Positions 25,966 through 35,452 of a DNA stretch of 64,000 nt are shown here, piece after piece. The notes beneath the pieces are model-generated. The model saw nothing but the letters and a program-made list of their open reading frames with translations. It did no database searches and was not told the DNA's origin. The position numbers and the translations under genes are program-made. Position 1 is the stretch's first letter, and every line of letters begins with the position of its first letter. The stretch comes from Clostridiales bacterium (GTDB lineage Bacteria; Bacillota; Clostridia; Oscillospirales; Acutalibacteraceae), in NCBI GenBank assembly GCA_019415945.1, contig DXYF01000017.1, positions 1 to 64,000 on the forward strand, written 5' to 3'.

Positions 25966-27735
25966 TCACTGCTTAATTTCAATTCCCAAAACATCAAGGC
26001 TCTCCTTGTCAACGGGAGCGGGGCAGGATGACATGAGCTCGCTTGCGTTCTGTACTTTGGGGAATGCCGTTACATCACGCAGGCTGTCTGCCTTGCACAG
26101 AAGCATAGCTATTCTGTCGAGTCCGATTCCCATTCCTCCGTGAGGCGGAGCACCGTACTTGTACGCTTCAACAAGGAATCCGAATTTTGCTTCGATTTCT
26201 TCGTCGGTAAGCTTTAAAGCCCTGAACATTTTTTGTTGAAGCTCGGGATCTGTGATACGCATTGAACCGCTTGAAAGCTCTACTCCGTTTAAGGTGAGGT
26301 CAAAAGCCTTTGCGATAACCTTTGACGGGTCGGTGTCAAGGTATTGCAAACAATCCTCTTTGGGCATTGTAAACGGGTGATGCATAGCAATCCACTCTCC
26401 GCTCTCGTCATCGTACTCAAAGAACGGGAAGTCAACAATCCACAAAAACTTAAATTCATCGGGAATAATATCAAGACGCTTTGCAACAGTAAGACGCAAA
26501 GCTCCGAGAGTTGACAAAACAGTGCTTGTTTTGTCGGCAACGATGAAAATCACATCGCCTTTTTCGGCACCGAGTCTTTCATAAATCGCACCAAGCTCAT
26601 CTTCCGTCATAAACTTTTTAAACGAAGCGTTCGGCTCGTCAACCCACCTTACATAGGCAAGACCCTTTGCACCGATTCCCTTGACATACTCGGTGAGCTT
26701 GTCGATTTCTTTTCTTGTGTAAACTTCTGCGGCGTTTTTGGCTACAATCGCCCTTACGGAACCGCCGTTTTCTACGGCCCCCGTAAACACGCCGAATGAG
26801 CAGTCCTTTACAAGGTCGGAAATATCCTGTATTTTCATATCGAAACGGATATCGGGCTTATCAGAGCCGTAGTTTTCTACCGCCTCGGTGTAGGTCATTC
26901 TCTCAAACGGAGTTTTTAAGTCCTCGCCCAAAACCTCCTTGAAAAGCCTTTTAAAAAGTCCCTCGTTGACTTCTAAAATATCCTCAACATCGACAAACGA
27001 AAGCTCCATATCAATCTGGGTAAATTCCGGCTGACGGTCCGCTCTTAAATCCTCGTCCCTAAAACAGCGTGCAAGCTGAATGTAACGGTCAAAACCCGAC
27101 ACCATAAGAAGCTGTTTGTAAATCTGCGGCGACTGAGGGAGAGCGTAAAACTTGCCGTTGTGGATTCTTGACGGAACAAGGTAATCCCTCGCACCCTCGG
27201 GAGTTGACTTAATCATCATCGGAGTTTCAATCTCGATAAATCCGTTTTCGGCAAAGTAATCCCTTGCGGTTTTTGCAATCTTGCTGCGAAGCATAATGTT
27301 GTTTTGAAGCGGACGGCGGCGAAGATCAAGATAGCGGTACTTGAGCCTCAGCTCTTCGTTTGTGCTTGTTTCATCAACAATTTCAAACGGAGGTGTCTGT
27401 GCTTTTGACAGCACCCTCAAATCGTTTACGAGAACTTCGATATCACCCGTCGGAATTTCGCTGTTTTTTGAGCTTCTCTCACACACTATACCCTTTGCAG
27501 CAAGGACAAACTCACTGCGGCAGGAAAACGCCTTGTAAAAAATTTCCTTGTCTGTTTTATCATTAAAAGCAAGCTGTACAACGCCCGTGCGGTCACGCAG
27601 GTCAATAAAAATAAGCTGACCGAGGTCGCGGCAACGCTGTACCCAGCCGCAAACGGTGACCTCTTTTCCTGCGTCGGATAATCTTAAATCCCCGCAGTAA
27701 TTTGTACGCTTTAATCCCGTCATAAATTCTGCCAT
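25966..27735 (-). CDS. aspS: Aspartyl-tRNA synthetase
   Basis: This 589-residue class II synthetase has the normal bacterial length. It has the N-terminal OB-fold anticodon domain (CGWVQRCRDLGQLIFIDLRDR, quoted in part), motif 2 (FRDEDLRADRQPEFTQID) and motif 3 (GGMGIGLDRIAML), with the bacterial GAD insertion between them. It charges tRNA-Asp. Whether it also charges tRNA-Asn cannot be judged from the sequence; no gatCAB genes are in view. It lies downstream of hisS on the same strand, 98 bases away, a common arrangement in Firmicutes. Confidence 0.97.
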   Translation of the reverse strand: MAEFMTGLKRTNYCGDLRLSDAGKEVTVCGWVQRCRDLGQLIFIDLRDRTGVVQLAFNDKTDKEIFYKAFSCRSEFVLAAKGIVCERSSKNSEIPTGDIEVLVNDLRVLSKAQTPPFEIVDETSTNEELRLKYRYLDLRRRPLQNNIMLRSKIAKTARDYFAENGFIEIETPMMIKSTPEGARDYLVPSRIHNGKFYALPQSPQIYKQLLMVSGFDRYIQLARCFRDEDLRADRQPEFTQIDMELSFVDVEDILEVNEGLFKRLFKEVLGEDLKTPFERMTYTEAVENYGSDKPDIRFDMKIQDISDLVKDCSFGVFTGAVENGGSVRAIVAKNAAEVYTRKEIDKLTEYVKGIGAKGLAYVRWVDEPNASFKKFMTEDELGAIYERLGAEKGDVIFIVADKTSTVLSTLGALRLTVAKRLDIIPDEFKFLWIVDFPFFEYDDESGEWIAMHHPFTMPKEDCLQYLDTDPSKVIAKAFDLTLNGVELSSGSMRITDPELQQKMFRALKLTDEEIEAKFGFLVEAYKYGAPPHGGMGIGLDRIAMLLCKADSLRDVTAFPKVQNASELMSSCPAPVDKESLDVLGIEIKQ

Positions 27736-27833
27736 TTTAATATTTCTCCCTGTTAATAGTTTATGTTTTTATTCTGCCCGTTTTAAAGGGCTTGTTTTAA
27801 TATGTTTTGCGATTGACCGTATTCTACCGTGCG

Positions 27834-29135
27834 TTACACGGATATTTTTTGCTGTTGCTCGTCGCTTATTTCCATTTGCATAAAGGAATTTATAAAATCC
27901 TTATCGATGCTTATTTCATACTGTTTGCCCGTGTTCATATTCTTGACGCTCGCCTTGTTCTGCTCAAGCTCGTTGTCGCCGATGACCATTGAATATTTTG
28001 CACCGATTTTATCGGCGTACTTCATCTGGGCACGCAGACCTCTTCCGACAATATCAATTTGAACCTCCATACCGCACTCACGAAGTGCATTTGCAAGCTC
28101 AAACGATTTTTCGTTTGCACTTTCGCCCATTGCGGCGATGTAGAGCTTGCACTCGTTAAAATCGGGAATTTCTATGCCCTGCTTATCCATCACCATAAGC
28201 AGTCTTTCAAGTCCCATTGCAAAACCGAGCGACGGCAGGTGCTTACCTCCGAGCTCCTCAATAAGTCCGTCGTACCGTCCGCCGCCGCACACGGTACCCT
28301 GAGCACCTATGCAGTCGGTAACAAACTCAAACACGGTCTTTGTGTAGTAATCAAGTCCACGCACTATGGTAGGATTAACCGTGTACTTTACACCTGCACG
28401 GTCAAGGTATTTTTGCACCGCCTCAAAATGCTTTTCGCACTCCTCGCAGAGGTAATCGGTAATCTTGGGGGCACCTTCGGCAATTTTTGAACATATCAGA
28501 CTTTTGCAGTCGAGTATTCTCATCGGGTTTTTCTCAAGACGGGAAAGACAGGTGTCGCAAAGCTCGCTTTTGTACTGCTCAAAATACGCCTTTAACGCCT
28601 TGTGGTAATTTGCACGGCACTCGGGACAGCCGATTGAGTTGATTTCAAGGCGAAGCTGTCCGATCTGCAAGCGGTTGAAAATCGACTGTGCCGCACATAC
28701 AAGCTCGGCATCGGCAACGGGGGACTGAGTTCCGTAAACCTCAAGCCCGAACTGGTGAAATTCACGAAGTCTGCCCGCCTGCGGCTTTTCATAGCGGTAG
28801 CATGACACAAAGTAACTTGCCTTTATCGGCAGACCGTCATTTTCGAGAGCGTGCTCAAGCACGGCTCTTGCCGCACCCGCAGTACCCTCGGGACGCAAAG
28901 TTACGCTCTCGCCGCCTTTGGTATCAAATGTGTACATTTCCTTTTGCACAACATCGGTAGTCTGTCCTACTCCTCTTGCAAAAAGCTCGGTATGCTCAAA
29001 TACGGGAGTGCGGATTTCCCTGAATCCGTAGGCGGCTGCCTCCTCACGCATTATTTTTTCGATAAACTGCCAGCGATAGCTTTCTTTCGGCAAAACATCT
29101 TCTGTTCCCTTGATTTTCTTTGTTATAAGTGCCAT
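27834..29135 (-). CDS. hisS: Histidyl-tRNA synthetase
   Basis: This 433-residue class II synthetase has motif 1 (GFREIRTPVFEHTELF), motif 2 (CYRYEKPQAGRLREFHQFG), the two His-specific motifs (VRGLDYYTKTVFE and GGGRYDGL) and a C-terminal anticodon-binding domain. It charges tRNA-His. Length is normal. GAGGAGA lies upstream of the ATG. No T-box leader is visible in the 130 bases upstream. It is probably co-transcribed with aspS. Confidence 0.97.
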   Translation of the reverse strand: MALITKKIKGTEDVLPKESYRWQFIEKIMREEAAAYGFREIRTPVFEHTELFARGVGQTTDVVQKEMYTFDTKGGESVTLRPEGTAGAARAVLEHALENDGLPIKASYFVSCYRYEKPQAGRLREFHQFGLEVYGTQSPVADAELVCAAQSIFNRLQIGQLRLEINSIGCPECRANYHKALKAYFEQYKSELCDTCLSRLEKNPMRILDCKSLICSKIAEGAPKITDYLCEECEKHFEAVQKYLDRAGVKYTVNPTIVRGLDYYTKTVFEFVTDCIGAQGTVCGGGRYDGLIEELGGKHLPSLGFAMGLERLLMVMDKQGIEIPDFNECKLYIAAMGESANEKSFELANALRECGMEVQIDIVGRGLRAQMKYADKIGAKYSMVIGDNELEQNKASVKNMNTGKQYEISIDKDFINSFMQMEISDEQQQKISV

Positions 29136-29217
29136 ATATTATCTCCTCTGCTGATTTGTTTCTTTTAACCGTGATATTTCTGCTAATTGTACCATAAAAC
29201 GCTTAAAAACGCAATAA

Positions 29218-29243
29218 TCGGGCGGCACAAAACACCGCCCGAA
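29218..29243 (-). terminator. Weak hairpin after mgsA
   Basis: TCGGGCGG and CCGCCCGA form an 8-bp stem between mgsA and hisS. The T-tract after it on the minus strand is interrupted, so termination is uncertain. Confidence 0.4.
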
Positions 29244-29273
29244 GAATTTAAGCTTAAACTTATAAGCCTGTTT

Positions 29274-29669
29274 TTATTTTAATATGTTTCTCCAGTCAAG
29301 ATCTCCTCTTTCAAGACCGTGGATAAGCACCTCGGCTGTTGCGATATTGGTTGCAACGGGAATGTTGTGCATATCGCAAAGACGCAGCATATTCATATCG
29401 TTTGGCTCGTTTGGTTTAGGGCTGAGGGGGTCACGGAAGAACAGGAGCATATCAATCTCGTTGCACGCAATTCTTGCAGCAATCTGTTGACTGCCTCCCT
29501 GAGAGCCTGCAAGAAACTTCTGAATCGTAAGACCTGTAGCCTCGCTTATCATTTTACCCGTAGTACCGGTTGCACAAAGGTTGTTGCGGCTCAAAACACC
29601 GCAGTATGCAATACAAAACTGTACCATAAGCTCTTTCTTTTCATCATGAGCAATGAGGGCAATATTCAT
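29274..29669 (-). CDS. mgsA: Methylglyoxal synthase
   Basis: This 131-residue protein matches methylglyoxal synthases: [10 protein letters not shown] near the N terminus, [14 protein letters not shown] (phosphate loop), SGPLGGDQQI-like [13 protein letters not shown], and [12 protein letters not shown] with the catalytic Asp. It converts dihydroxyacetone phosphate to methylglyoxal, bypassing lower glycolysis. GGAGG before the ATG at 29669 sets the start. It follows the MinD-like gene on the same strand; mgsA next to mre/min genes is a common Clostridia layout. Confidence 0.95.
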   Translation of the reverse strand: MNIALIAHDEKKELMVQFCIAYCGVLSRNNLCATGTTGKMISEATGLTIQKFLAGSQGGSQQIAARIACNEIDMLLFFRDPLSPKPNEPNDMNMLRLCDMHNIPVATNIATAEVLIHGLERGDLDWRNILK

Positions 29670-29736
29670 AACCAATTCCTCCAAACATTATTAAACATAA
29701 ATTTTAAATATATAATCCAACATACATACGCATTAA

Positions 29737-30477
29737 TCAGCCTCTAAACGCAAGCGGAACACGCTCGCCGCAAACTCTTAATGCGAGACAGTCAAAGACA
29801 GACGACGCCGCACTCCAGTTAAGTCCCGCGGCACCTCTCTGCATAATAACGGAAATTCTCACATCAAACGGCACAAGAGCAATAAGCCTCGTCTGTGCAG
29901 CGTCAATTACATCGTCAAGATCCTTGTAAAAACCAAGCTGTGAAAAAACCTTGTAATCAAAGCGATTTATAACAAGCCTCATTTTGCCTATTCCCAGCGA
30001 CTCAAGCTTCTTTCTCACCTTAAGTGCACCCCTGACGCTTGTAGGTTCTGCGTTGCACACAATAAGTGCCTTGTCGGCAGGAGTAGCGGCCGTAACAAAA
30101 CCAGAACCGATGCCTGCGGGAGAATCTATTATTACAAAGTCATAATCGTCTTTCAGCTCATCAACAAGCTGTTTAAAAACAGAGGGGCTCAACTCGTTTT
30201 CAGCGTCAAACGGAGCCGCCATAAGATAAAGATTGTCATTATTCTTACTTTTGTAAACGGCGTCCTTAAAAGAGCAGTTGCCGCAGACAGCGTCGGAGGC
30301 GTCAAAAAGAATGTCCTGCTCCATGTCAAGCATTATATCAAGACCTCTCATTCCGCAGTCGCAGTCGATAAGCAGAACCTTCTTGCCTTGTTTTACGAGT
30401 GCAACGGACAGGCAAATGCACACGGTTGACTTTCCCGTGCCGCCTTTTCCCGATGCAACAACTATTACATTATCCAT
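29737..30477 (-). CDS. MinD-like deviant-Walker ATPase lacking the C-terminal targeting helix
   Basis: This 246-residue ParA/MinD-type ATPase has the deviant Walker A GKGGTGKST at the N terminus, DCDCGMRGLD (switch), and FVIIDSPAGIG (Walker B region). It resembles MinD throughout, including the late GERVPL segment. The chain stops just after that, where MinD normally carries an amphipathic membrane-targeting helix. No minC or minE is adjacent, although the gene sits in the mre-PBP2-min-mgsA position. It could be a divergent MinD or a related positioning ATPase. Confidence 0.82.
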   Translation of the reverse strand: MDNVIVVASGKGGTGKSTVCICLSVALVKQGKKVLLIDCDCGMRGLDIMLDMEQDILFDASDAVCGNCSFKDAVYKSKNNDNLYLMAAPFDAENELSPSVFKQLVDELKDDYDFVIIDSPAGIGSGFVTAATPADKALIVCNAEPTSVRGALKVRKKLESLGIGKMRLVINRFDYKVFSQLGFYKDLDDVIDAAQTRLIALVPFDVRISVIMQRGAAGLNWSAASSVFDCLALRVCGERVPLAFRG

Positions 30478-30497
30478 AATAATACTACCTCTGCTTT

Positions 30498-30526
30498 ATT
30501 CTAACACAAAATTTACTAAAGAGCAA
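30498..30526 (-). promoter_or_regulatory. Predicted promoter of the MinD-like gene
   Basis: On the minus strand, TTGCTC, a 17-base spacer and TAGAAT lie about 25 bases before the ATG. The gene therefore need not depend on the mre operon. Confidence 0.5.
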
Positions 30527-30653
30527 CAAAAGCTCAATATTTTTGCTTCCAAAAATTTTGTTGGTATTTTATGCATAGTAGCCAAATTTTTCACCGTTTT
30601 TTTACTACTTGCACAAGCAAAAAGATTTTTCACCGCAAATAAGCACACAATTA

Positions 30654-32708
30654 TTAATTTTTTAAATTAAAATAGGCGTCAAGCAAATCCTTTGCAACCT
30701 GCATCGAATATTTACCCTTAACACCGTGCTCAATAACAACGGCGACGGCAACCTCGGGGTTGTCGTAAGGAGCGTAACATATAAAGGTTGTGTGGTCTGA
30801 GCCTGAATTTTCCGCCGTACCTGTCTTTGCGGCAACCTTCACCTTGTAATTTCCGAACATCGAATACGCCGTGCCGTCCGTACTCTGCGTAGTTTCAAGC
30901 ATTGCGTTTTGTACAATATCGAGGTTTTTCTGCGATATTCCGCAGTCGTCTATAACTTCGGGCGTAGAATAATCCTCAGGAACTGTGTTTCTTTCATAGT
31001 CCGTCACCTTGCTTACCACATGGGTTTTAAGCCTTGTGCCGTCATTTGCAAGCGTCGCCGCATAGGTTGCAAGCTGAAGCGGAGTAAACGCATTGTCCGA
31101 CTGACCGATTGCCGCCTGTACGGTGTTTCCCGGCATCCAGCTTTTGCTGTCACGCCCTGCAAGCGTTCCTTTTGACTCTTCGATTTCTATCCCCGTATAT
31201 TCTCCCAGACCGAATCTTTCAGCGTAAAGATACATCGTGTCGATGCCGAGCAGTCTGCCCACCTCGGCAAAAAAATAGTTGCACGACTGCGATATCGCAC
31301 CCGTTACATTTTCATTGCCGTGATAATGCATACAATGAACAACATTGGTCGGATAATAGTCATATTCCTGCTTGCAGAAAATTTCAGTGTTCTTTGTGAT
31401 TGTCTTTTCCTCAAGAGCCGCCGCGGCAACACACGGCTTGTAAACCGAACCGCAGGCAAAACTGCCGACGGAAATTCGGTTGTACATCGGGGAGTTTTCA
31501 TCATTTGAAAGCTCTACATAATAATCTCCGTATTCGCTGTACTTGTTGAGGTCGTAGGTCGGATAGCTTGCGGCGGCAAGCACCGAAAAATCCTTTACCG
31601 AAAGCATCACCGCCGCACCCGTTTCGCAGTCCTCGCCGTATCCGCTTTTTCCGTACGCCTGCTTCTGTGAGATTCCCTCAGCCTTTGCCGCTTTTATATT
31701 TTCTTCAAGCGACTTTACGGCGGTTTTTTGCAGATTGCTGTCAAGCGTCAGATACACCGTGCTTCCGGGCTTTGAATTTACGGTTTCTACCGTATCAACT
31801 ATCGCTCCGTCCGAATTTCGCTTTATTATTTTCATACCGCCCTCGCCCTTAAGCTGCTGCTCAAAGGCAAGCTCAATACCGAACTTTCCTATACTGTCGT
31901 TAAGCGAATACTCCTTTTCGCTGTTTTCAAGAGATTTGTACTCCTCCTCGGTGACAGAACCGAGTGCACCCAAGATATGCGGAGCGAGGTCGGGGTCGCT
32001 TGCACTTCTTACAAGGTAGGTCTGAACATCAATTCCGCTTACCCCCTGCGTGTTTTCGCTCACCGCACTCACCGTATTCCGCTTAATATCCTTTGCAAAA
32101 ACATACGGATTTGAGTTTGAATAATTCGTAAGCTCCATATTGTAATGCACCGACGCAAGGTTTCTCTGCTCATCAAGCGTGAGCGTTTTATCAATATCGT
32201 AGCGTTTTATAAGCTCGTCAAAGCACCTCTTTGCCGATGTGTTTTCGTCAAGACTTAAGTAATCCTCCGATAAAAGCGTTTTTATTTCGTCTTCGGCGTC
32301 CTCTTTATACACAGGCACACCGTCAGTAATTTTAATCGGCAGTACATCTTCCCAGCCGTCGCCCGTTATTTTAAGAATATTCATAAGTGCGAGTAAATTT
32401 GTATCAAGCAGTTCTTCTTCGGCGTAAAGTTTATCAACAACAATCTTGTAATGCGTGGTGTTTACAACAAGCCCCACGCCGTTTTTGTCGAGAATTTCTC
32501 CCCTTACGGCGTCGGTCTTTACCGTGTAGCTCGTTGAGCTTTTGGCAAGCTCGCTGTACTCTGCACCGTGTATGAGCTGCCAGTCAACAAGCCTCGCGGC
32601 AAAGGCGGCAAAAAACACAAGAGTAATTACAATACACACCGTAATTGTTGTTTTGGTGTATTTTTTGTCGTATTTATTTTTGCGTTGTTTTTCAAGCCTC
32701 GTATGCAT
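30654..32708 (-). CDS. Penicillin-binding protein 2 (elongation-type transpeptidase)
   Basis: This 684-residue class B PBP has an N-terminal membrane helix (about 18-42), a pedestal domain and a transpeptidase domain. The catalytic SVYK tetrad is inside GSFACGSVYKP, the SCN motif in SQSCNYFF, and KTGT in AAKTGTAEN. It cross-links peptidoglycan with the elongation (Rod) machinery. The ATG at 32708 with GGTGAT is preferred over an upstream TTG. It follows mreD by 34 bases in an mreBCD-PBP2 operon. No rodA is in the window. Confidence 0.93.
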   Translation of the reverse strand: MHTRLEKQRKNKYDKKYTKTTITVCIVITLVFFAAFAARLVDWQLIHGAEYSELAKSSTSYTVKTDAVRGEILDKNGVGLVVNTTHYKIVVDKLYAEEELLDTNLLALMNILKITGDGWEDVLPIKITDGVPVYKEDAEDEIKTLLSEDYLSLDENTSAKRCFDELIKRYDIDKTLTLDEQRNLASVHYNMELTNYSNSNPYVFAKDIKRNTVSAVSENTQGVSGIDVQTYLVRSASDPDLAPHILGALGSVTEEEYKSLENSEKEYSLNDSIGKFGIELAFEQQLKGEGGMKIIKRNSDGAIVDTVETVNSKPGSTVYLTLDSNLQKTAVKSLEENIKAAKAEGISQKQAYGKSGYGEDCETGAAVMLSVKDFSVLAAASYPTYDLNKYSEYGDYYVELSNDENSPMYNRISVGSFACGSVYKPCVAAAALEEKTITKNTEIFCKQEYDYYPTNVVHCMHYHGNENVTGAISQSCNYFFAEVGRLLGIDTMYLYAERFGLGEYTGIEIEESKGTLAGRDSKSWMPGNTVQAAIGQSDNAFTPLQLATYAATLANDGTRLKTHVVSKVTDYERNTVPEDYSTPEVIDDCGISQKNLDIVQNAMLETTQSTDGTAYSMFGNYKVKVAAKTGTAENSGSDHTTFICYAPYDNPEVAVAVVIEHGVKGKYSMQVAKDLLDAYFNLKN

Positions 32709-32742
32709 CAAATCACCGTTTTTGGGCAAGCACCGTCAAAAC

Positions 32743-33261
32743 TCAGGCAATGCGTTGCTGTTTCTTAAAGCTGTTGTGAATGAATCTTGTCAAAAAACAA
32801 ATGGGAATAAACATTAAAGCCGTATATACAATCCGTGAAATATAGTGGTTTACAAACAGCACCCCGAGGTTCCCAATGCCCGCAAACACCTTAAACAAAA
32901 GAAAATAAATCATTATAAGAACCGTTACCGAAGCTGCCGAATAAACAAAAGCCGACAAAACTCCCGGCACAAAATACGCTTCAAATATATGTGCCTCAAA
33001 GTAACACAGCAGCGTAAGTGCTATTGCAAAATATCCCACGCCGCCGCTTGACGCAATGTCTGTAAGAACACCGCACACCGCACCGAACACAAGCGATGGT
33101 ATCTTGTCTTCAACACTTGCAGCCGACAGTGCAAACGGCACCAGCAAAAGCGGCTTTGAGCCGAAAATTTCGGGCATAAGGTTCGGCGTTGCCTGCAAGA
33201 CATAAAGCAGTATTATCAGGATAGAATACGCAAAATATTTAAAAAATACAAGCCTTTTCAT
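32743..33261 (-). CDS. mreD: Rod shape-determining protein MreD
   Basis: This 172-residue membrane protein has about five hydrophobic segments and the MreD-like early motif LQATPNLMPEIFGSKPLLLVPFALSAA (quoted in part as LMPEIFGSKPLLLVPF). The location, size and topology fit MreD, which works with MreC, RodA and PBP2 in cell elongation. Its start overlaps the mreC stop by four bases. Sequence conservation in MreD is low, so the call leans on context. Confidence 0.9.
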   Translation of the reverse strand: MKRLVFFKYFAYSILIILLYVLQATPNLMPEIFGSKPLLLVPFALSAASVEDKIPSLVFGAVCGVLTDIASSGGVGYFAIALTLLCYFEAHIFEAYFVPGVLSAFVYSAASVTVLIMIYFLLFKVFAGIGNLGVLFVNHYISRIVYTALMFIPICFLTRFIHNSFKKQQRIA

Positions 33262-34088
33262 TGCGTGTCCTTAACCTCGCCTTTCGTGTCAAAATCCGTA
33301 ATCACGGCGGCATCGGTAATGGTTTTTATGTCCTCATACGGCTCAATTACGGCATATCTCGATATGTCGTAGGAATCAAACTTAATTTCCTTTACCTTGC
33401 CTATAATTAAATCACCCGGATAAATCCCGCCGATACCCGATGTAACAACCATATCGCCCTCTTTAATCTTGTTATCTTCGGCGATTTTTGTAAGGCTTGT
33501 GAGGTTTTGGTCGCACAGCACGGCACTTCCGCTTACAATTCCGCTGTCACCGGACTGCTTGTCTATCGCCCCGGCCTTTGTTTCGGGGGATAAAATCGTC
33601 TTTACCTTGCAGGTGGTCAAATCCGCCTTGCAAACCCAGCCGACAAGTCCGTTTTCCGTAATTACGGGATTATTGACCCCAACGCCGGAACTTGTCCCAA
33701 TGTTAAGGGTAAACGAATAAAAATCATCGTTTGCGTCACGCATAATAACGGACGCGGGCAAAATTTTGTAGGATGGATTTTCCTTTTTTAAATCATAATA
33801 ATTCCAAAGCTTTTCGTTTTCTTCCTTTATATCATAATAGTCCGAAAGCTGATTTCTAAGCTCTGCATTTTCCTGTTTTAGCTTTTCGTTTTCTGCCAAA
33901 AGCTCGTCGTAGCTTACAGTGTCGGCACTCGCCGTCGCCTGTGCCGACACCGTAAAAAGCCCGTTTGTAAAACCGTTTATAACGCTCGGTATTACAGAAT
34001 TTTCGCCGATTGACAAAAGCGAAAAACAGCACAGTATCACAAGCGTTACAATAAGCGTTTTAAAATTTTTGTTATGTATATGCTTCAT
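33258..34088 (-). CDS. mreC: Rod shape-determining protein MreC
   Basis: This 276-residue protein has an N-terminal membrane helix (about 10-32), a coiled coil (about 58-100, with LLAENEKLKQENAELRNQL in part) and a C-terminal beta-barrel domain containing SSGVGVNNPVITENGLVG and VTSGIGGIYPGDLIIGKV. MreC scaffolds the elongation complex outside the membrane and activates PBP2. It lies between mreB and mreD, overlapping mreD by four bases. Length is normal. Confidence 0.95.
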   Translation of the reverse strand: MKHIHNKNFKTLIVTLVILCCFSLLSIGENSVIPSVINGFTNGLFTVSAQATASADTVSYDELLAENEKLKQENAELRNQLSDYYDIKEENEKLWNYYDLKKENPSYKILPASVIMRDANDDFYSFTLNIGTSSGVGVNNPVITENGLVGWVCKADLTTCKVKTILSPETKAGAIDKQSGDSGIVSGSAVLCDQNLTSLTKIAEDNKIKEGDMVVTSGIGGIYPGDLIIGKVKEIKFDSYDISRYAVIEPYEDIKTITDAAVITDFDTKGEVKDTQ

Positions 34089-34147
34089 AATCTACCACAC
34101 AATCAGGCAGGCTGCGGCAAAGCCGCCGCCCGCGGTACTCTGAAAAA

Positions 34148-35158
34148 TTATCTGTTGTGCTTATACTGTATGCCCGCAGGCTTTCCCAGTCTTTTTCCTG
34201 CACCGTCAACAACACAGTCAAGCGGTCTGTCGGCAATGTGAACGGGCATACCCGTCTGCTGCATAACAAGCATATCTATGCCCCTGAGCAACGCTCCGCC
34301 TCCCGTAAGCATTATGCCGTGGTCGATGATATCGGCAGAAAGCTCGGGGGGAGTTTTTTCAAGCGTCGTTTTTATCGCCTCAATAATCGTCACCAGCGGG
34401 TCAGCCAGTGCGTCACGCACCTCTGCCGCTGTAATTGTAATATCCTTGGGCAATCCGTCAATCAGGTTTCTTCCCTTTACGACAAGGCTTTTCTCGTCCT
34501 GATAAGGATAAGCGGAGCCGATTTTAATTTTAATCTCCTCGGCTGTGCGTTCGCCGATTAAAAGGTTATACTTTTTCTTGATGTAGGTGGAAATCGCTTC
34601 GTCAAACTTATCTCCCGCAACACGCACTGAGCAAGCCGTTACGATGTCGCCGAGTGAAATTACGGCAACTTCGCTTGTTCCTCCTCCGATATCCACTACC
34701 ATACTGCCCATAGGCTCGTCTACAGGCATTCCCGCACCGATTGCCGCCGCCATAGGCTCCTCAATCAAAATTACAGGCGGCTTTGCACCTGCTTCGTAGG
34801 CGGCGTCCTCTACCGCCTTGCGTTCAACCTCCGTAACGCCTGTAGGCATACAAATTATAACTCTGGGTTTGCTGAAAATTCCCGGTTTTACCGCCTTCTT
34901 GATAAAGTGCTGAAGCATTTTTGCCGTTATTTTAAAGTCCGCGATAACTCCGTCCTTTAAAGGTCTTACCGCAACTATTGAACCCGGTGTTCTGCCTATC
35001 ATATCCTTTGCCTGAGAACCTACCGCAAGCACATTATCACTTCTCATATCAACAGCAACAACCGACGGTTCTCTGAGTATTATCCCCTTGCCCTTAATGC
35101 ACACAAGGGTGTTTGCAGTACCTAAATCAATTCCTATATCCTTTGAAAACGAAAACAT
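34148..35158 (-). CDS. mreB: Actin-like cell shape protein MreB
   Basis: This 336-residue bacterial actin has the phosphate loops [11 protein letters not shown] and [14 protein letters not shown], the adenosine motif [11 protein letters not shown], and the family segment [18 protein letters not shown]. MreB filaments guide lateral wall synthesis. The start has a strong AAGGAGC site. The gene has its own promoter and leads the mreB-mreC-mreD-PBP2 operon. The C terminus is of usual length. Confidence 0.97.
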   Translation of the reverse strand: MFSFSKDIGIDLGTANTLVCIKGKGIILREPSVVAVDMRSDNVLAVGSQAKDMIGRTPGSIVAVRPLKDGVIADFKITAKMLQHFIKKAVKPGIFSKPRVIICMPTGVTEVERKAVEDAAYEAGAKPPVILIEEPMAAAIGAGMPVDEPMGSMVVDIGGGTSEVAVISLGDIVTACSVRVAGDKFDEAISTYIKKKYNLLIGERTAEEIKIKIGSAYPYQDEKSLVVKGRNLIDGLPKDITITAAEVRDALADPLVTIIEAIKTTLEKTPPELSADIIDHGIMLTGGGALLRGIDMLVMQQTGMPVHIADRPLDCVVDGAGKRLGKPAGIQYKHNR

Positions 35159-35200
35159 ATTAACAGCTCCTTACCTGCCGTTTATTTACATTATTTTTTG

Positions 35201-35229
35201 ATTATATTACACTGCTGTATCAGCTTCAA
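35201..35229 (-). promoter_or_regulatory. Predicted promoter of the mre operon
   Basis: On the minus strand, TTGAAG, a 17-base spacer and TATAAT lie about 43 bases before the mreB start. The divergent 293-base gap also holds the rsmE promoter. Confidence 0.6.
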
Positions 35230-35337
35230 CAATTTCATGTCGAAAACCCGCACGAATCTGCCGCACATCGGCAACGCAATGACCTTTCGCAAGGTATAAC
35301 TTACCTATTGTATTATTCTAACATCTTATTGTGTTTA

Positions 35338-35366
35338 TTGCAATTACTTTTATTTTTTGTTATTAT
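35338..35366 (+). promoter_or_regulatory. Predicted promoter of rsmE
   Basis: TTGCAA, a 17-base spacer and TATTAT lie about 85 bases before the rsmE ATG. Confidence 0.5.
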
Positions 35367-35452
35367 ACTTATTATAAGCAAAATTTATAGGTAAAATGCG
35401 AAAGAAAAAGCTATGCGGCTTTATATTATTAAACGGTTAATCGAGGTTAAAT

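Noticed and set aside
29136..29270. T-box leader before hisS
   Set aside because: No GGTGGTACCGC-type core is present; only the weak mgsA hairpin is seen.
30478..30653. Remnant of minC between PBP2 and the MinD-like gene
   Set aside because: The 175 bases are AT-rich with many stops and a clear promoter; no MinC-like peptide could be read.
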